A stretch of 64,000 bases of DNA from Mariannaea sp. PMI_226 (GCA_024336345.1 JANFOG010000007.1:744001-808000); one strand, 5' to 3'; shown: positions 33,179 through 43,816, numbered from the stretch's first letter. Notes: generated by a model not told the origin, from the sequence alone. Numbers and translations are program-made.

Positions 33179-34984
33179 TCAAGAAACAGCAGAGCCAGCC
33201 GGAACACACACGGCCGCCACCCCGGCCGCCACCGCGACTCCCGCCATGGCCCACCACGCCGCCCCTACAATGCCGGCCTCGAGGCCCACACCGTAAAGCC
33301 ATCCCGTGAGGAGCAACTGGCCCATGGCCCTGGCCGCCCCCGACACGCTCTGGCCAATGCCGTTGACGGTGCCGAGCACCGACCGGTCTGGACACGCGGC
33401 ATTGAGGAGCATTGCTCCTGCGGGGAGAGCCAGGGAGCGTGCCGTCGACTGGAACACCAGAATGGCCGACATGATGACCCACAGCCGGAGGCCGGCCGCG
33501 GGTAGCGGCGGCGGCGTAGACGACGCGACGGTGGCCAAGTACGGCGTTGCAAAGTACGTCACCGGGAAGACGGCGAAGGCGTAGCGGTACAGCCGGAGGG
33601 TGCCGAACACGTCGCGCAAGTACGGGAAGAATAGGAGCTGCATCAGCAGGCCCACGGCACCGCGGATCGCGAGCACCGCGGCGATATCATGCGGCTTAAA
33701 GGCAAGGCCGCCAGTGAAAGTGAATGGCGCGTGTGGATGGTAGCCTAACGGGAGATGGGCGAACGGAGAAGAACCGTTGCTTTTGACATCGCCCTCCGCC
33801 ATTGTCATATTCGCAGGGGTAGTTGCCATTATTGCAGCGCTATTGTTGCCATTGACTGGCTGGTAACGGGGTGTCGAGGCAAAGACCAGCATGAGTGTTG
33901 GGTAGGCAAAGGTGTGCATCACCAGCAGCGCGCGGGCGGCGAGGGTCATGACCAAGCGTCGTGTCCAGATGCTGACGGACCGGTGTTTATCACCGAGGAT
34001 GGGTGCCGCGGCTGTTTGGCACTCTCCCCGCTCATCCAGGTCATAGTCTTGGTTCGCGACCAATTCATACTTTGGCTGCCGCTGAAAGTATCGTTTGTAG
34101 AGTCGCTCGACCCATCGGGGTACGATGGATATAGATACACGCTGTCTTCTTTTTACGGTGTCATCGGTGAGAGTCTCCCGGAGTTGAAATGATATTAGGA
34201 CCGCGCAGCCCACCAGCATCATACCATTCACCATGTTTGGCAATGCAAAAGGCCATCTTGGAAACCACCGCGTGTCGTCTGTTCCACCCACAGCCCCTTC
34301 AGCGAGAAAGCCGCCCAGCACCGGACCGACAATGGATCCAACGTTGAAGGCCGTCGGTAGCAGAAGCACAGCGCGCGATTCAAACTTTTCCCCACTGATC
34401 TCCCTGATCATGGTCCTCATCGCAGCCTTGTTGCCGGGTGCCAGGCCAACGAAGAGCCGCCACAGCACAGCGCCGGCGAAGCTTCGCGTGAAGCCCAGGC
34501 CCATGCGTCCGATGCCCGATGTCACAAGACCCAAGATAATGACTCGCTTGCGTCCGACGCGGGGGTTGTCGGCCAGGATACCCCACAACGTCGAAGTAAT
34601 GATCCCCGGTATGGCGACGCACGCACGCAACACGCAAAGTTGGAACGCCACTGTGGTGGTGCTCGGCGCGGAGCCATCAGGCAGCGTAAACGACCGGAGC
34701 TGGAAGATGATGTAGCTCTGTAGGCTGCCGCTGGCTACTGTTTGGCAGAACCGCGCAAGCCCAATGAGGGCAAGCTGCTTCTTCTGCGTCATAGAGGCCC
34801 AAGAGGCCGGCTGCGGCGAGTCCCTTACCTGCATTGCGATGTTGACGTTCTGGCTGGTGATGCGCCTCGTGGCAGAGGAGGCTGGCATATCTCCCTCTGC
34901 GAGCTGAGATGGTGACCTAATTTGCTGTGTCCTCATATCTGTGGTGCCATCATATTCACCATGGTTGAGATGGCTGGCAGGCAA
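33179..34984 (-). CDS. MFS transporter, DHA1/YCR023C-like, 601 aa
   Basis: Twelve-helix major-facilitator exporter, intronless. After a hydrophilic leader of about 65 residues, helix 1 begins at QKKQLALIGLARFCQTVASG. Loop 2-3 carries WGILADNPRVGRKRVIILG, the classical MFS motif A (G-x-L-A-D-x-x-x-G-x-R). GLAPGNKAAMRTMIREI and the motif-C-like GSIVGPVLGGFLAEGAVGG follow, then a long hydrophilic central loop with KRYFQRQPKYELV, and six further helices. The DNA is markedly GC-rich against its AT-rich flank. The gene sits downstream of, and on the same strand as, the ATP-grasp gene (348-bp gap), and the pair lies between direct repeats. That context suggests export of the product of the ATP-grasp enzyme; the substrate is unknown. 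Confidence 0.88.
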   Translation of the reverse strand: MPASHLNHGEYDGTTDMRTQQIRSPSQLAEGDMPASSATRRITSQNVNIAMQVRDSPQPASWASMTQKKQLALIGLARFCQTVASGSLQSYIIFQLRSFTLPDGSAPSTTTVAFQLCVLRACVAIPGIITSTLWGILADNPRVGRKRVIILGLVTSGIGRMGLGFTRSFAGAVLWRLFVGLAPGNKAAMRTMIREISGEKFESRAVLLLPTAFNVGSIVGPVLGGFLAEGAVGGTDDTRWFPRWPFALPNMVNGMMLVGCAVLISFQLRETLTDDTVKRRQRVSISIVPRWVERLYKRYFQRQPKYELVANQDYDLDERGECQTAAAPILGDKHRSVSIWTRRLVMTLAARALLVMHTFAYPTLMLVFASTPRYQPVNGNNSAAIMATTPANMTMAEGDVKSNGSSPFAHLPLGYHPHAPFTFTGGLAFKPHDIAAVLAIRGAVGLLMQLLFFPYLRDVFGTLRLYRYAFAVFPVTYFATPYLATVASSTPPPLPAAGLRLWVIMSAILVFQSTARSLALPAGAMLLNAACPDRSVLGTVNGIGQSVSGAARAMGQLLLTGWLYGVGLEAGIVGAAWWAMAGVAVAAGVAAVCVPAGSAVS

Positions 34985-35332
34985 CTAATATCCACGACCA
35001 ACATCTGCGTGCGGCTTGGTTAGACGTCTTGGAAGGACAGACTTCACCGCTTGGACCCCTCAACGACATGGTGGTCAGAGTATGTGGCACATAGCGATTG
35101 CCTCTCGTCACTTTTGCTGTCCTGTATTGTCTCAGTATTAAATTGGAGATGTGGTGTGTTAGACAAAATGGTACGGAGATCTCTTAACGTACTGAGCTAC
35201 GGCTGGTGGATCCAATACCCTTATACATAGAGCTTGCCCCATCGAATACTCAAAGCGCAAACAGCAGCTGGGTTTGATACACAAAGCTATTACTAGTCTG
35301 CTCTCCTTGGTCAAGCCTAGCTGTCATCCGGC
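34985..35332. promoter_or_regulatory. Gap between ATP-grasp and MFS genes
   Basis: 348 bp holding the 3' flank of the ATP-grasp gene and the promoter of the MFS gene. Each gene therefore appears to have its own promoter. No striking motif was seen. Confidence 0.4.
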
Positions 35333-36721
35333 CTAACATCCCACAATAGCACCTAGACCCAGCACGGCATAGTTCTTGACTTGCATAAGCTGCCACTTAA
35401 TTTCCACCGAGGTGCTGCCCCCAATGATAAAGACACCAAAACTCAGCAAAAGGGACTCGTCGTAGGTCCAAGCCGTGATGATGATGCGTCCATCCTGGAT
35501 TTCACGCGCAAAGGCTTCCTCAAACGTGACCCTCGAACAGGAAAAGTATGCCGCCTCCACCATGGCTCTGCCCAGCCCTCGCTTGGTAAAGTGTCCCGCG
35601 ACCAGCCCGAGATTGAACGTTCCCGTAATGCGAACATTGAGGTCAATAATATACTGCTCTCCAGATGCGTTTGTGAGGATATCTATGCCCGCTGGTCCGT
35701 AGTATCCTTTCTGATGTAAAAAAAGAGCGGTCTTGTCCATGGATCCTGCGTAGAGTCGGTGCAGGCGATCTTGTTTAGCATACGATATGGAGCCGCCGGT
35801 CCACTGGCCGTCGTCGTTGAACTTTTGCTTGCAGCAGCCCACGAAAATAGGACGGCCTTTCCGCGTAATAAATAGCGATAGAGCCACGACCTTGCCAGCA
35901 ATGTAGTCCTGGAGGACCAGAGAGCAAGGATGTAGCTGGTGGTTGACTTCCGTAACTTGCTCGAGCATTTGCTGCAGCTGCGGCCTGAGCATTTCCGTGA
36001 GCTGGAAGCGTTCGACCTCGCTTGATATGATAAAAGTGCCTTTCCCCGATGACTGAGGGAACTTCAGTACGAATGGCAACTTGAATTTTTCGACTTCCAA
36101 TAGCATCCGGGCTGCTTCTATGGAGGTTTTCGTCCGGTCCTTCATCTCATCCGGTTGGAGCACTGTATCAACTACCGTCGATGGCGGTGTCGGTAACCCT
36201 GATTGGGCCAGTCCACGCTTCGATAGAATCTCATAGTGTACTTCCGGGGCGATGAGATGCGGCAAATGCGACAGACAATCCGCCGGGCGGCTCAACGCAA
36301 TCTCGGAGCCCGGTTTCAGCGGGATGTCTCTTGGCTTTGACCAAAACGTTACATTCGGCCGTTGGTCTCGCGGCAGAACAGAACTACTCTTCTGCATGCT
36401 GATCATATCTATGGACACTGCATCTTGAGCCTTCTCCAACTCCCGTTGACTCGAGGTGAGAATGACTACGGGCATTTGCCCAGCTGCGAACAGGTGTCGC
36501 TGCGGCGTCGTCCTGAGTCGCAGCTTTACCACTTCTTCATTCGTTGCGATTGGTTGGGCTAGTCGGAGCCCAGCATGGTATATGAACTTGGTAAATGTCC
36601 CCCGGTGATACACGTGGAATGGGGCATAGACCAGAGTTGGCTCGTGTTCGCTGTCGTTGTCGACACGGTATAGGTCATGGAGCGTTGTGTCTAGCACAAC
36701 TACAGGAGGGGCGGCCGTCAT
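35333..36721 (-). CDS. ATP-grasp ligase of a fungal orphan family
   Basis: ATP-grasp enzyme, a superfamily that activates a carboxylate as acyl-phosphate and joins it to an amine or thiol. Intronless, 462 aa. Related fungal proteins are annotated 'solid-state culture-specific ATP-grasp domain protein', with no known substrate. Motifs: nucleotide-binding Lys220 in LPFVLKFP, the glycine loop SSGKGTF (224-230), the adenine-hinge-type LVLQDYIAGK (268-277), YGPAGIDIL (341-349) and the metal-binding DLNVRITGTFNLG (360-372) with Asn and Arg conserved. The first 130 residues would be the pre-ATP-grasp domain. No carrier domain or NRPS partner is nearby; its only close partner is the MFS exporter downstream. 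A dipeptide or amino-acid-conjugate ligase is a reasonable guess. Confidence 0.85.
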   Translation of the reverse strand: MTAAPPVVVLDTTLHDLYRVDNDSEHEPTLVYAPFHVYHRGTFTKFIYHAGLRLAQPIATNEEVVKLRLRTTPQRHLFAAGQMPVVILTSSQRELEKAQDAVSIDMISMQKSSSVLPRDQRPNVTFWSKPRDIPLKPGSEIALSRPADCLSHLPHLIAPEVHYEILSKRGLAQSGLPTPPSTVVDTVLQPDEMKDRTKTSIEAARMLLEVEKFKLPFVLKFPQSSGKGTFIISSEVERFQLTEMLRPQLQQMLEQVTEVNHQLHPCSLVLQDYIAGKVVALSLFITRKGRPIFVGCCKQKFNDDGQWTGGSISYAKQDRLHRLYAGSMDKTALFLHQKGYYGPAGIDILTNASGEQYIIDLNVRITGTFNLGLVAGHFTKRGLGRAMVEAAYFSCSRVTFEEAFAREIQDGRIIITAWTYDESLLLSFGVFIIGGSTSVEIKWQLMQVKNYAVLGLGAIVGC

Positions 36722-37874
36722 ATTCTTTTAACCCAAATGTCTTCTGTGGTAATGTTAATGAACAGGGAGGGAGGTGAATAGCCAAACTTTGACAGAGGTG
36801 AACGGCGTCTTAAAAGTAAGTTGCTTCCATGTTGCATATGTCTTTGGGGTTGCTGAGGAGGATAGGACCGTTTCTATTACTCATGCCACGCCCCCCGCCA
36901 CTACGGAACACTTTGTCACGCCTTTGTGTGGCAGGGTGACACAAATGACGGAATGAATTATTGTCTTCCAGGCAATAGCACATCGCCCCATCTCAGCCGC
37001 ACTGCCCGCTTGCCACTATCTTCTTGGATCCCGGTCTGAGTAATGACAGCTTACAGCTCTCGGCACTACGCACGGCCCGCAGATCGTGGCTTTGACTGAC
37101 GCCGCGAATAGATGCGAAATAAATTCGTATACCCAAGAATCGCCGGTTGCGTCCACCGACAGACTGATAGTAGAAGAGCATCAAATGTGCGATTAATATT
37201 ACACATCAGATAGGATAAGGGCAACTTCCGTACTTAGAAGGTCCTGATTTTTCTGGCTATATCCTCTATAGATGGGGTCATATCTAGGGACTTGAGCTCA
37301 ACAAGGTCTCACCTATGCAGGTTGCTATAGGGCGTGTTTCATATATATGGGTCATAGCTGGCGATACCCTCATCGCTCTGGCTAGCTATGCTTTTCCTTT
37401 AGGTTCAAGCCACCAAGATCAGGCCGACTGCAATTTACACTACATTAGCCAAGTCTCACTTATTTAATAGCACAACACAGGAGTCAGAGGTGTGAGCCCC
37501 TAGCTGCGCACGCAACTCTGCAGGAAGGTGGATTGCCTAGCGAACACATAGTGCTTTGATGCTCTCTTGTAATTTCGGAAAGTAGAACAGCATAGCTGGT
37601 ACTATAAAATGTCTTATGCTAGTGCCTTTCCTACAGTAGTAAGGTTTTCTAACTGCAAGTCCTTATCTTTCGTGCGCGACAACTATGCCCCTGCCGTCTT
37701 CCAACGACAGCAACATATCAGTGCCTTTACATACGATGCTACGTTCAAGGCGACACATCACTGTAACTATACTCTCTTCAATCTTGTATAATGAGACTCT
37801 TCATCATTGAAATCTACACAAATAGTGAAATAGTATTCATTCAAAGTATCAAAATCTGCCGCACAATCTTTATT
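36722..37874. other. Intergenic region with repeat copy B
   Basis: Upstream region of the ATP-grasp gene (36722-37190), then repeat copy B, then unassigned DNA leading to the 3' end of the chitin deacetylase. No coding frame is supported. Confidence 0.5.
37199..37385 (+). repeat. Diverged direct repeat, copy B (right of the MFS/ATP-grasp pair)
   Basis: Partner of 32320-32510 in the same orientation. The best-preserved block is GGTCATAGCTGGCGATACC followed by CTCATCGCTC near 37354-37379; the AGGGCAACTT and AGAAGGTCCTGATTT blocks near 37215-37250 also match. Divergence is mostly transitions. Confidence 0.75.
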
Positions 37875-38900
37875 CTAAAATTTGCCCCTATTGATGCCTC
37901 TTTGGTCGTCGCGAGTTGGAGCTTTAGAGGAATTTGCGAGAAAGCTAGATGACTTGCTGCTGGAAGAACCTGATGATGCGCCGGATGAGCCACGCGAAGT
38001 TCGGTACCAGTTCTCCTCTGGATCGCCAAGACATTGGCCAACAGTGACAGCTTTTGCTTGATGTTAGTACAAGACACGAAAACTCAGAAAGGAAAGGGGA
38101 ATTCAAAGTGAAAATCTGTTCAACATGTTACAGTTGCAGAGTCTTCAAGGACAACTGACCTCGTAATCCTCGGTCTTTTACGATAGAAATAATTTCTGGA
38201 ACCAGTTTCGTGGCTGTATTCTCATGGACGTCGTGCATCAAACAGATAGAGCCTCCTTCATCAAGGTCATTCTGGAAAATATCCAAACTCTGGTTGATAG
38301 CGTCCGGTGCATCATGCTGCCAGTCTTGAGTATCGATGCTCGCATGCACAACGTGATAGTCCAAATCTGCCATTACTGAGAGTGTCTGCTCGTTGAAACT
38401 GAAAAATGGATGTCTCATGTATGTTGAGAATTTGCCGATAATGTCAAGCAATGCTCCTTCAAGTTGAGTCATCTCAGATTCGATACCAGAATAGTCCAAT
38501 GTGGTTAGATCCGGATGTGTCATGCTAAAAGACATGTTAATCAGCTGATAGACGGATAGGAGCTCTCAGCTCTGGATGAGAGTAAGGCTTACCTATGTGA
38601 GGCAACCTGATGGCCGTCTGAAATCATGCGTTTGACGGTAGACTGGTAGTCGTAGATGGAAGCCCAGTTATTACCGTTGACGAAGAAGGTGGCTTTCATA
38701 CCAGCGTCTGCAAGATGATCCAGAATTTCGTCCGTATATTCAAAGGGACCATCATCGAACGTCAATGCGATGACGCCCTTCTGAGTGCATTTAGTGATGA
38801 CGTTTCCAAAAGGAATGGCCTGTCGTCGCTGGTGATGAGTAAACATGGGAGAGGCAACCGCCCCAGCTGCGAGGGCAACGATGAGTGATTGAGACAACAT
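37875..38900 (-). CDS. Secreted polysaccharide (chitin) deacetylase, CE4 family
   Basis: Removes N-acetyl groups from chitin, as used in wall remodelling and hiding chitin from host recognition. Exons 38900-38593, 38524-38160 and 38050-37875 join in frame for 282 aa. Signal peptide MLSQSLIVALAAGAVASPM; CE4 motif 1 LTFDDGP (46-52) with the catalytic base Asp; motif 2 HSMTHPDL, His102 and His106 binding the metal, reconstituted across intron 1; motif 3 MRHPFFSFNE; and the late motif ICLMHDVHENT with the catalytic His. The end GLRAVTVGQCLGDPEENWY is typical of ascomycete enzymes. A Ser-rich tail follows, without a GPI-type hydrophobic end, so it is probably a soluble secreted protein. Confidence 0.93.
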
Positions 38901-41308
38901 GAGGCTAAGAGACCAGATAAGGAATGTGATTGAAGATACAAAATAAATACTTACGATATATGAATATAGAAAGGAAAAGACTGAAATTTAGAGCCCCTAT
39001 TTATACAAGTCGAACAACAAAAGCAACATCTTCCCAGCCCTGTCCCAGCCCTGATCCATTGAAATGTTGGAGCATTACCTCATCAGATGCACAGGTACGT
39101 ATTTGCAGCCCCGTAATATACGCTGTGACCCCGATTACACAGGAAGAAGTATGGAAGGAAAGAGAAGGAGGAAAGCCTCAGATAATACAAGTCGGACAGC
39201 CACGCAGTCATGCAATACCGCCCAACCACGGCGCTGGGACGGAGGAGGTTAGGGGCTATTAGTTCTGGGGTTGGTTGCTACCTTGTCAATAATCAACAGG
39301 GTCGATGGAAACATGCACGATTTCAAAGATAAAAAAATCTGATCAACCTTGGCATCGCGCCAGCTATGTGATATTGTCCTGATTTTCTTGTTTCTATAGG
39401 ACGCCAGTGTAGAGAGACTAGGATGACTAGACAAGCAACTGTCAATCAGTGGTAAGCGGCGCCAGTTGCAACTTATGAAATTCGTCAATGTGCGAAGACG
39501 GTAGAGGAGGAACTGGGATAGTTTCGGCCATGGTGTGCCGACAAATGTGCCAAGCTTCGTTCCAGCAGGCGGGCTCCAGCCTCGTGCAGTGTTTCGATGC
39601 ATCTGGCCAACCATGTGCATGGTGCTGAACAGAAAGTCAACTCTCTTGCATCGAGCCAGGAACGGCTGGCCAGCGTGGTGTGGAGAAGGGAGTGAAACAC
39701 GGCATATCGTAGTATTCTAAGGCGCCGGAGGAATGAGAGGGGCCAGTGATATGCCAGGGGCGGCAGATATCTCAGGATATTCATGCACATTTCGTCGTTG
39801 TGCGTCTCAACAAAACAGGAAACGAAAATCCCTACGCTATCTGATCTGAGCCAACATTTCATTTCATGCCAATGCCTTGAAGAGGCTCTCTCATGATTTA
39901 AATTAGACAGGGAAATTTTAATGTGCGCACCAGGTGAATTCACGCAAACACTCGTCCCACGTATACTGCTCATTGCGTTGCACTCAGGGCGCCACAATAG
40001 CAAAATTCTTCAAAAATATCGATTCAACATAGCAGCCTCTTATTAATGGTCCAAATAGTTACTACATCCTGTTATTGACCGGTCAGCCCAATCCAGCCAA
40101 AAACGTTTCAGACCCCGCAGTCTCGTGTCAAATACAGCCACCTCGAGTTACGACATCTTATCATCACACACGTCAAAATAGAGCCTGGATTGATTCTTTA
40201 CAGCCCGACAGTGCGCTCGGGCAAGCCAACTCTCCGAGGGCATAGTAAGCTCTGTTAAGGTAGACTGTGGCGTGACTGGCAGCACACATAAGTTGGTAAA
40301 ATTTTCTGAGTTCTTATTTATTTAGATCTGCCATGTATTTTCAACTTTAAAGTCATCTATTATTAAACAACGTTGGCTGCCTAACAGACCTTTGGATTTG
40401 CGTCGAGCCTTTCATTGCCACACCTAAGATGACTTGATGAAGATAATTCAGCCACTCGTTATAATTGGCAAACGGTCCAGCCATGAAATGTGAGTCTTGA
40501 TTTCTCTAACATTTTTGTCGATGGGCATGTAACTGGGATTGTGTGACCACCCCAGGTCATCTAGCCACAATCCCCAGCAAACTCGTAATCAAAACACGAA
40601 ACGGAAAAGGATGAAATATATGCATCTACAGTTCTTGAATTGGATCTTGTGAGGACGAATCCAGGCAACATGTTCCATTCTCGTCTTGTTCCAGCCCCCT
40701 ATGCAGCTGATAATCATAAGTGACTTGACTTTGGTGATTAACCTCTCCCTTAATACTCAGTTTAGTTTTTATGTGTGAGGAAAGTTTCGGTGCAAATGAA
40801 TCGAGGTTGAGAATAGAAAGCCCCTCCCTTTGCCACTCGGATTATGTGCCACAAAGAGGAATCTCGTGGCTGACTGGTTCTCTCAGGATACAGGTGCGCT
40901 GATAGCTCGTTTCAAATATTTGTTTCGTAACTGAGGCCTCAAAAATCTAGATCTTCAGAGTGCTCATTCGGTTTAGGGGAGAAAGGGGGGACAATGCCAA
41001 TTTGGACTTTGTTCCGAAGAAATACGAAGTCAGTCCTGGGATAAGGTATGCCGTGCTACCAGGAGCAACGGTGCAGGCTTCCACAAGAAATTGGCTGTCG
41101 AGGGTAACATGACTACAATTTTCTTTTACTAAGCCTCTTTTCCTTTCTTGTTTGAATCTTAACCAACTATCCCTGGGACTATATAGGTAGAGAATGCAGC
41201 CATATGCTACATTGTGGTTACCGCCCGCCACCAACTCACCAACCACCAGAACACGAATCAGTCACACACCACGGCAGAGTCCATTCCCCCTTCCTCCTGC
41301 GCTGCACG
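38901..41308. other. Long intergenic region, no supported gene
   Basis: A minus-strand frame of 172 codons (39485-40003) exists, but its translation is low in secondary-structure-like pattern and resembles no family, so it is not called. The rest is moderately AT-rich with short frames only. The right end is the promoter of the secreted Cys-rich gene. Confidence 0.45.
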
Positions 41309-41761
41309 ATGAAGATGAATAATATTCTCCCAGCTATATTCATTATCGTCAGCCTAGGGTCAACGGGCAGTGCGAAAATGGATAAAGGCGCGTTTGAAAA
41401 GCAACTGAGTTTCGCGATCCCGCCGCAAGACACGCCACTCGACAAGCTGAACGCCACACAACTAGAGTGCATCCCCGCAGACATCCGGTGCAACATGCCC
41501 GGCCACTTGATCAGCTTGGATGGATACAAGCCCTTTGCCGTGGCCAAGCATGTCAAAATGCCGTCTATCTGCTATGAGATGTGCTACCACGAGAAGAACC
41601 GCAAGCGGTGTAAATCCTTCTCCCACACCCGAAGAGAGCGACGATGTGCCTTTTACGAGTTTCATGTCGCGGACGGCGCCATTCAGAAGAGGCTGACGGG
41701 AAGTCGGTTTTGGGATGCTGCTTGCTGGACTTGTGGCGTGTCGAGAGACCCTCCCTGGTGA
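41309..41761 (+). CDS. Small secreted Cys-rich protein, PAN/Apple-like; effector candidate
   Basis: 150-residue protein with a clear signal peptide (MKMNNILPAIFIIVSLGSTGSA) and no membrane segment. The start is the first Met of that signal peptide; an upstream in-frame ATG at 41204 would bury it. The mature part has nine Cys. The pattern SICYEMCYHEKNRKRCKSFSH...RRCAFYEF resembles the core of a PAN/Apple domain, where a CxxxC-x(n)-C-x-SF helix-and-strand is followed by C-x-FY, a fold used for carbohydrate or protein binding. The size, secretion and Cys content fit a fungal effector or adhesin. The basic run EKNRKRCK and RRERR is unusual. Intronless; the domain assignment is by eye only. Confidence 0.65.
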   Translation: MKMNNILPAIFIIVSLGSTGSAKMDKGAFEKQLSFAIPPQDTPLDKLNATQLECIPADIRCNMPGHLISLDGYKPFAVAKHVKMPSICYEMCYHEKNRKRCKSFSHTRRERRCAFYEFHVADGAIQKRLTGSRFWDAACWTCGVSRDPPW

Positions 41762-42646
41762 ATGCCGGCCGAGTACGGTTGGCGGGATTGCAAGTCTGAG
41801 ACATTTTGAGCTTCCTTATAAGACTAAATACAATGTTTTTGCATCGTCAATCAAGTCTTGACAAGTTGCCAACAGAACATCCTTGGAGATAACAATGCAT
41901 TACTCAGCTCATCCTGTTGAAGCATCTCAAGTGACAATATGCTGTACTGTTCTTTCTCTTAGAGTGCAATACCTACCTCCAGATCTGATATTCTACATGG
42001 CAAAGTACTTTATGAGACGATTAGGTTCTAACGACACTCGTGACTAACACAATTTCTCTACCTGACCCTTTATAGGTGATATTATTTCGTCGTTACTCAT
42101 ACAACAAGGTCTTTAGATGAATTGTCACTGAATGGAGACATCCACTCCTCAACCTAAGCCAGAGGACCATTAAACAAGCAGTATAGGAAACACAGCTACC
42201 ACAGACTTGAGAAGAGGAAGAGCAAATTTGCCTTTCCTTTTGCCTACGTTACTATTAATAGCGAAGGCCAACTCACTAAAGGTGGGATTAATAGATGCAG
42301 GAAGGGTTATTGAATTATTAATAGTAGAAATACAAGTACCAAGTCTACCTTCTTGCTGTTGGCCAAGTGTTCCCACACTGGTGGCACGAGACTGAAAGTC
42401 GGTCAAGAGATGACTCCATCTTCACTCATAACGGCGTAGAGCTGTCAGAAGCTCTAGTCGCTCGCGGTAGCCAATGTATACGTTGTAGAAACATATGACA
42501 AAGAGAACTTGAGAGACATATTTTCACGCTAAATACTTCACTATATGCTATCCGATCCTAACTACTTCCACATTAAACTATATCAATTCATCAGCTATTC
42601 CAACGATATGAAAACTCCCTGCCCATAGATTTACACTAATTGATAC
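41762..42646. other. Intergenic region, no supported gene
   Basis: Open frames on both strands at about 42170-42406 overlap each other and lack a recognisable product. Elsewhere AT-rich with nothing notable. Confidence 0.4.
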
Positions 42647-43816
42647 TCATCGCCACCAAGTCTTTTTCTTCTTTGGCTCCTCCCTCTTTGGTGCCTTCCT
42701 CTCCCAAGTGTCTGACTTGGGCATCCCATCCCACTTGTGAACCGGCACAGGTTCCTTGTACGGCTTCGGTGCTGGGGTCGAGAGCTGCGTGACGAATAGC
42801 TCCCATTCCGCACAGCTACTCTCGGCAAAGGCGTTCCGGTTGGTCATCAACCAGGCTGTCTCTCTGTCCTGGGCGGCGAGCGGCTTTTGAAACTGGAAGC
42901 GCCAGTAGTCCAGTAGACAAGCCGCCATGTACGCGCCATTAGGTCTGAAAGTTGCTCCAGTCCCTCTAATCTTCTCCCGATTTTCCGGCTTCTCAAAGGG
43001 ATTTTGCCACTTGTGCCATTCCTCACCACGATCCACCTTCTCTGTATTCCTCCATGTAGCAAGGCTTTCAGAAAGAGCCTCCAACCTCTCAATACGAGCT
43101 ATTAGTTCCGGTGAACATCGGCTCGTCATCCGCCTAATCTCCCCACTTCGGACTTCGTAGCCAAAATTCCCCAAACCCGGATCAGACGCGTAACGGGGGG
43201 GACTTGAGGTAACAGTATATATTGAGCATTCTTCATGCAGCATGATGCACTGAGCTATACCCGGCCAGTACAGCGGGACGTTCTTGGGCTTCTTTTTCTG
43301 CTTCTTGCTCGGTGCCAATGGCAAGGGCAATGACTCCAGACGGCTTTCCATTTGCAGAAGCACAGCCTGGAGGTACTCAACTGCGCCCCAGGCTTTTCTT
43401 TCATTGCCCCTGACTTTAATACTGCTAAAGGCTCGGGAGATACATTTCAAAAAGACTGTCAATGGACAGAGACATGAAAAGTGCTCGGGGGTGGTGCGCT
43501 TTAGAATTGGGTCCACAAGTGAGGTTTCGATTACTCGACGCCGGGAACTGAGAATGAGCTTGAGATTCTTGACCACACCTTCAACAGGCGAGATGTCGAA
43601 TCCGCCTGTAAAATGTTCAAGTAGAGTGTTAACTCTCGCTCCGCGCGCAGCTGCTAAGATGATGTTGCAGTTCCTTTCTGCTACAACCAGCTCCGTTAAA
43701 ACCGTTTCGACTTCCTTCTCAAGGACTTCCTTGATTAGCCAATTGGTGGTCATACTGTTTGCGTGTTGAAAACTGAGTAGAACGAATAGAGAGGGTATAG
43801 ACAAGGATGTTTTCAT
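42647..43816 (-). CDS. Uncharacterised protein with signal peptide and strongly basic tail (389 aa)
   Basis: Intronless frame read from the Met at 43816 because a signal-peptide-like segment starts there (MKTSLSIPSLFVLLSFQHANS); an in-frame ATG ten codons upstream (43846) would spoil it. I recognise no family. Visible features: a helical N-terminal half (LEKEVETVLTELVVAERN), a Lys-rich linker SKKQKKKPKN, a second helical part with SPELIARIERLEALSESLATW, and a C-terminus that turns Pro/Lys-rich and ends in KKKKTWWR. Nine or so Cys are scattered without a clear pattern. Length and the absence of stops argue for a real gene; the basic clusters would equally suit nuclear or RNA-binding roles if the N-terminus is not a true signal. 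Confidence 0.55.
   Translation of the reverse strand: MKTSLSIPSLFVLLSFQHANSMTTNWLIKEVLEKEVETVLTELVVAERNCNIILAAARGARVNTLLEHFTGGFDISPVEGVVKNLKLILSSRRRVIETSLVDPILKRTTPEHFSCLCPLTVFLKCISRAFSSIKVRGNERKAWGAVEYLQAVLLQMESRLESLPLPLAPSKKQKKKPKNVPLYWPGIAQCIMLHEECSIYTVTSSPPRYASDPGLGNFGYEVRSGEIRRMTSRCSPELIARIERLEALSESLATWRNTEKVDRGEEWHKWQNPFEKPENREKIRGTGATFRPNGAYMAACLLDYWRFQFQKPLAAQDRETAWLMTNRNAFAESSCAEWELFVTQLSTPAPKPYKEPVPVHKWDGMPKSDTWERKAPKREEPKKKKTWWR

Noticed and set aside
39485..40003. Minus-strand 172-codon frame
   Set aside because: No family resemblance, many rare-looking Cys/His/Trp runs and no supporting neighbours or splice signals.
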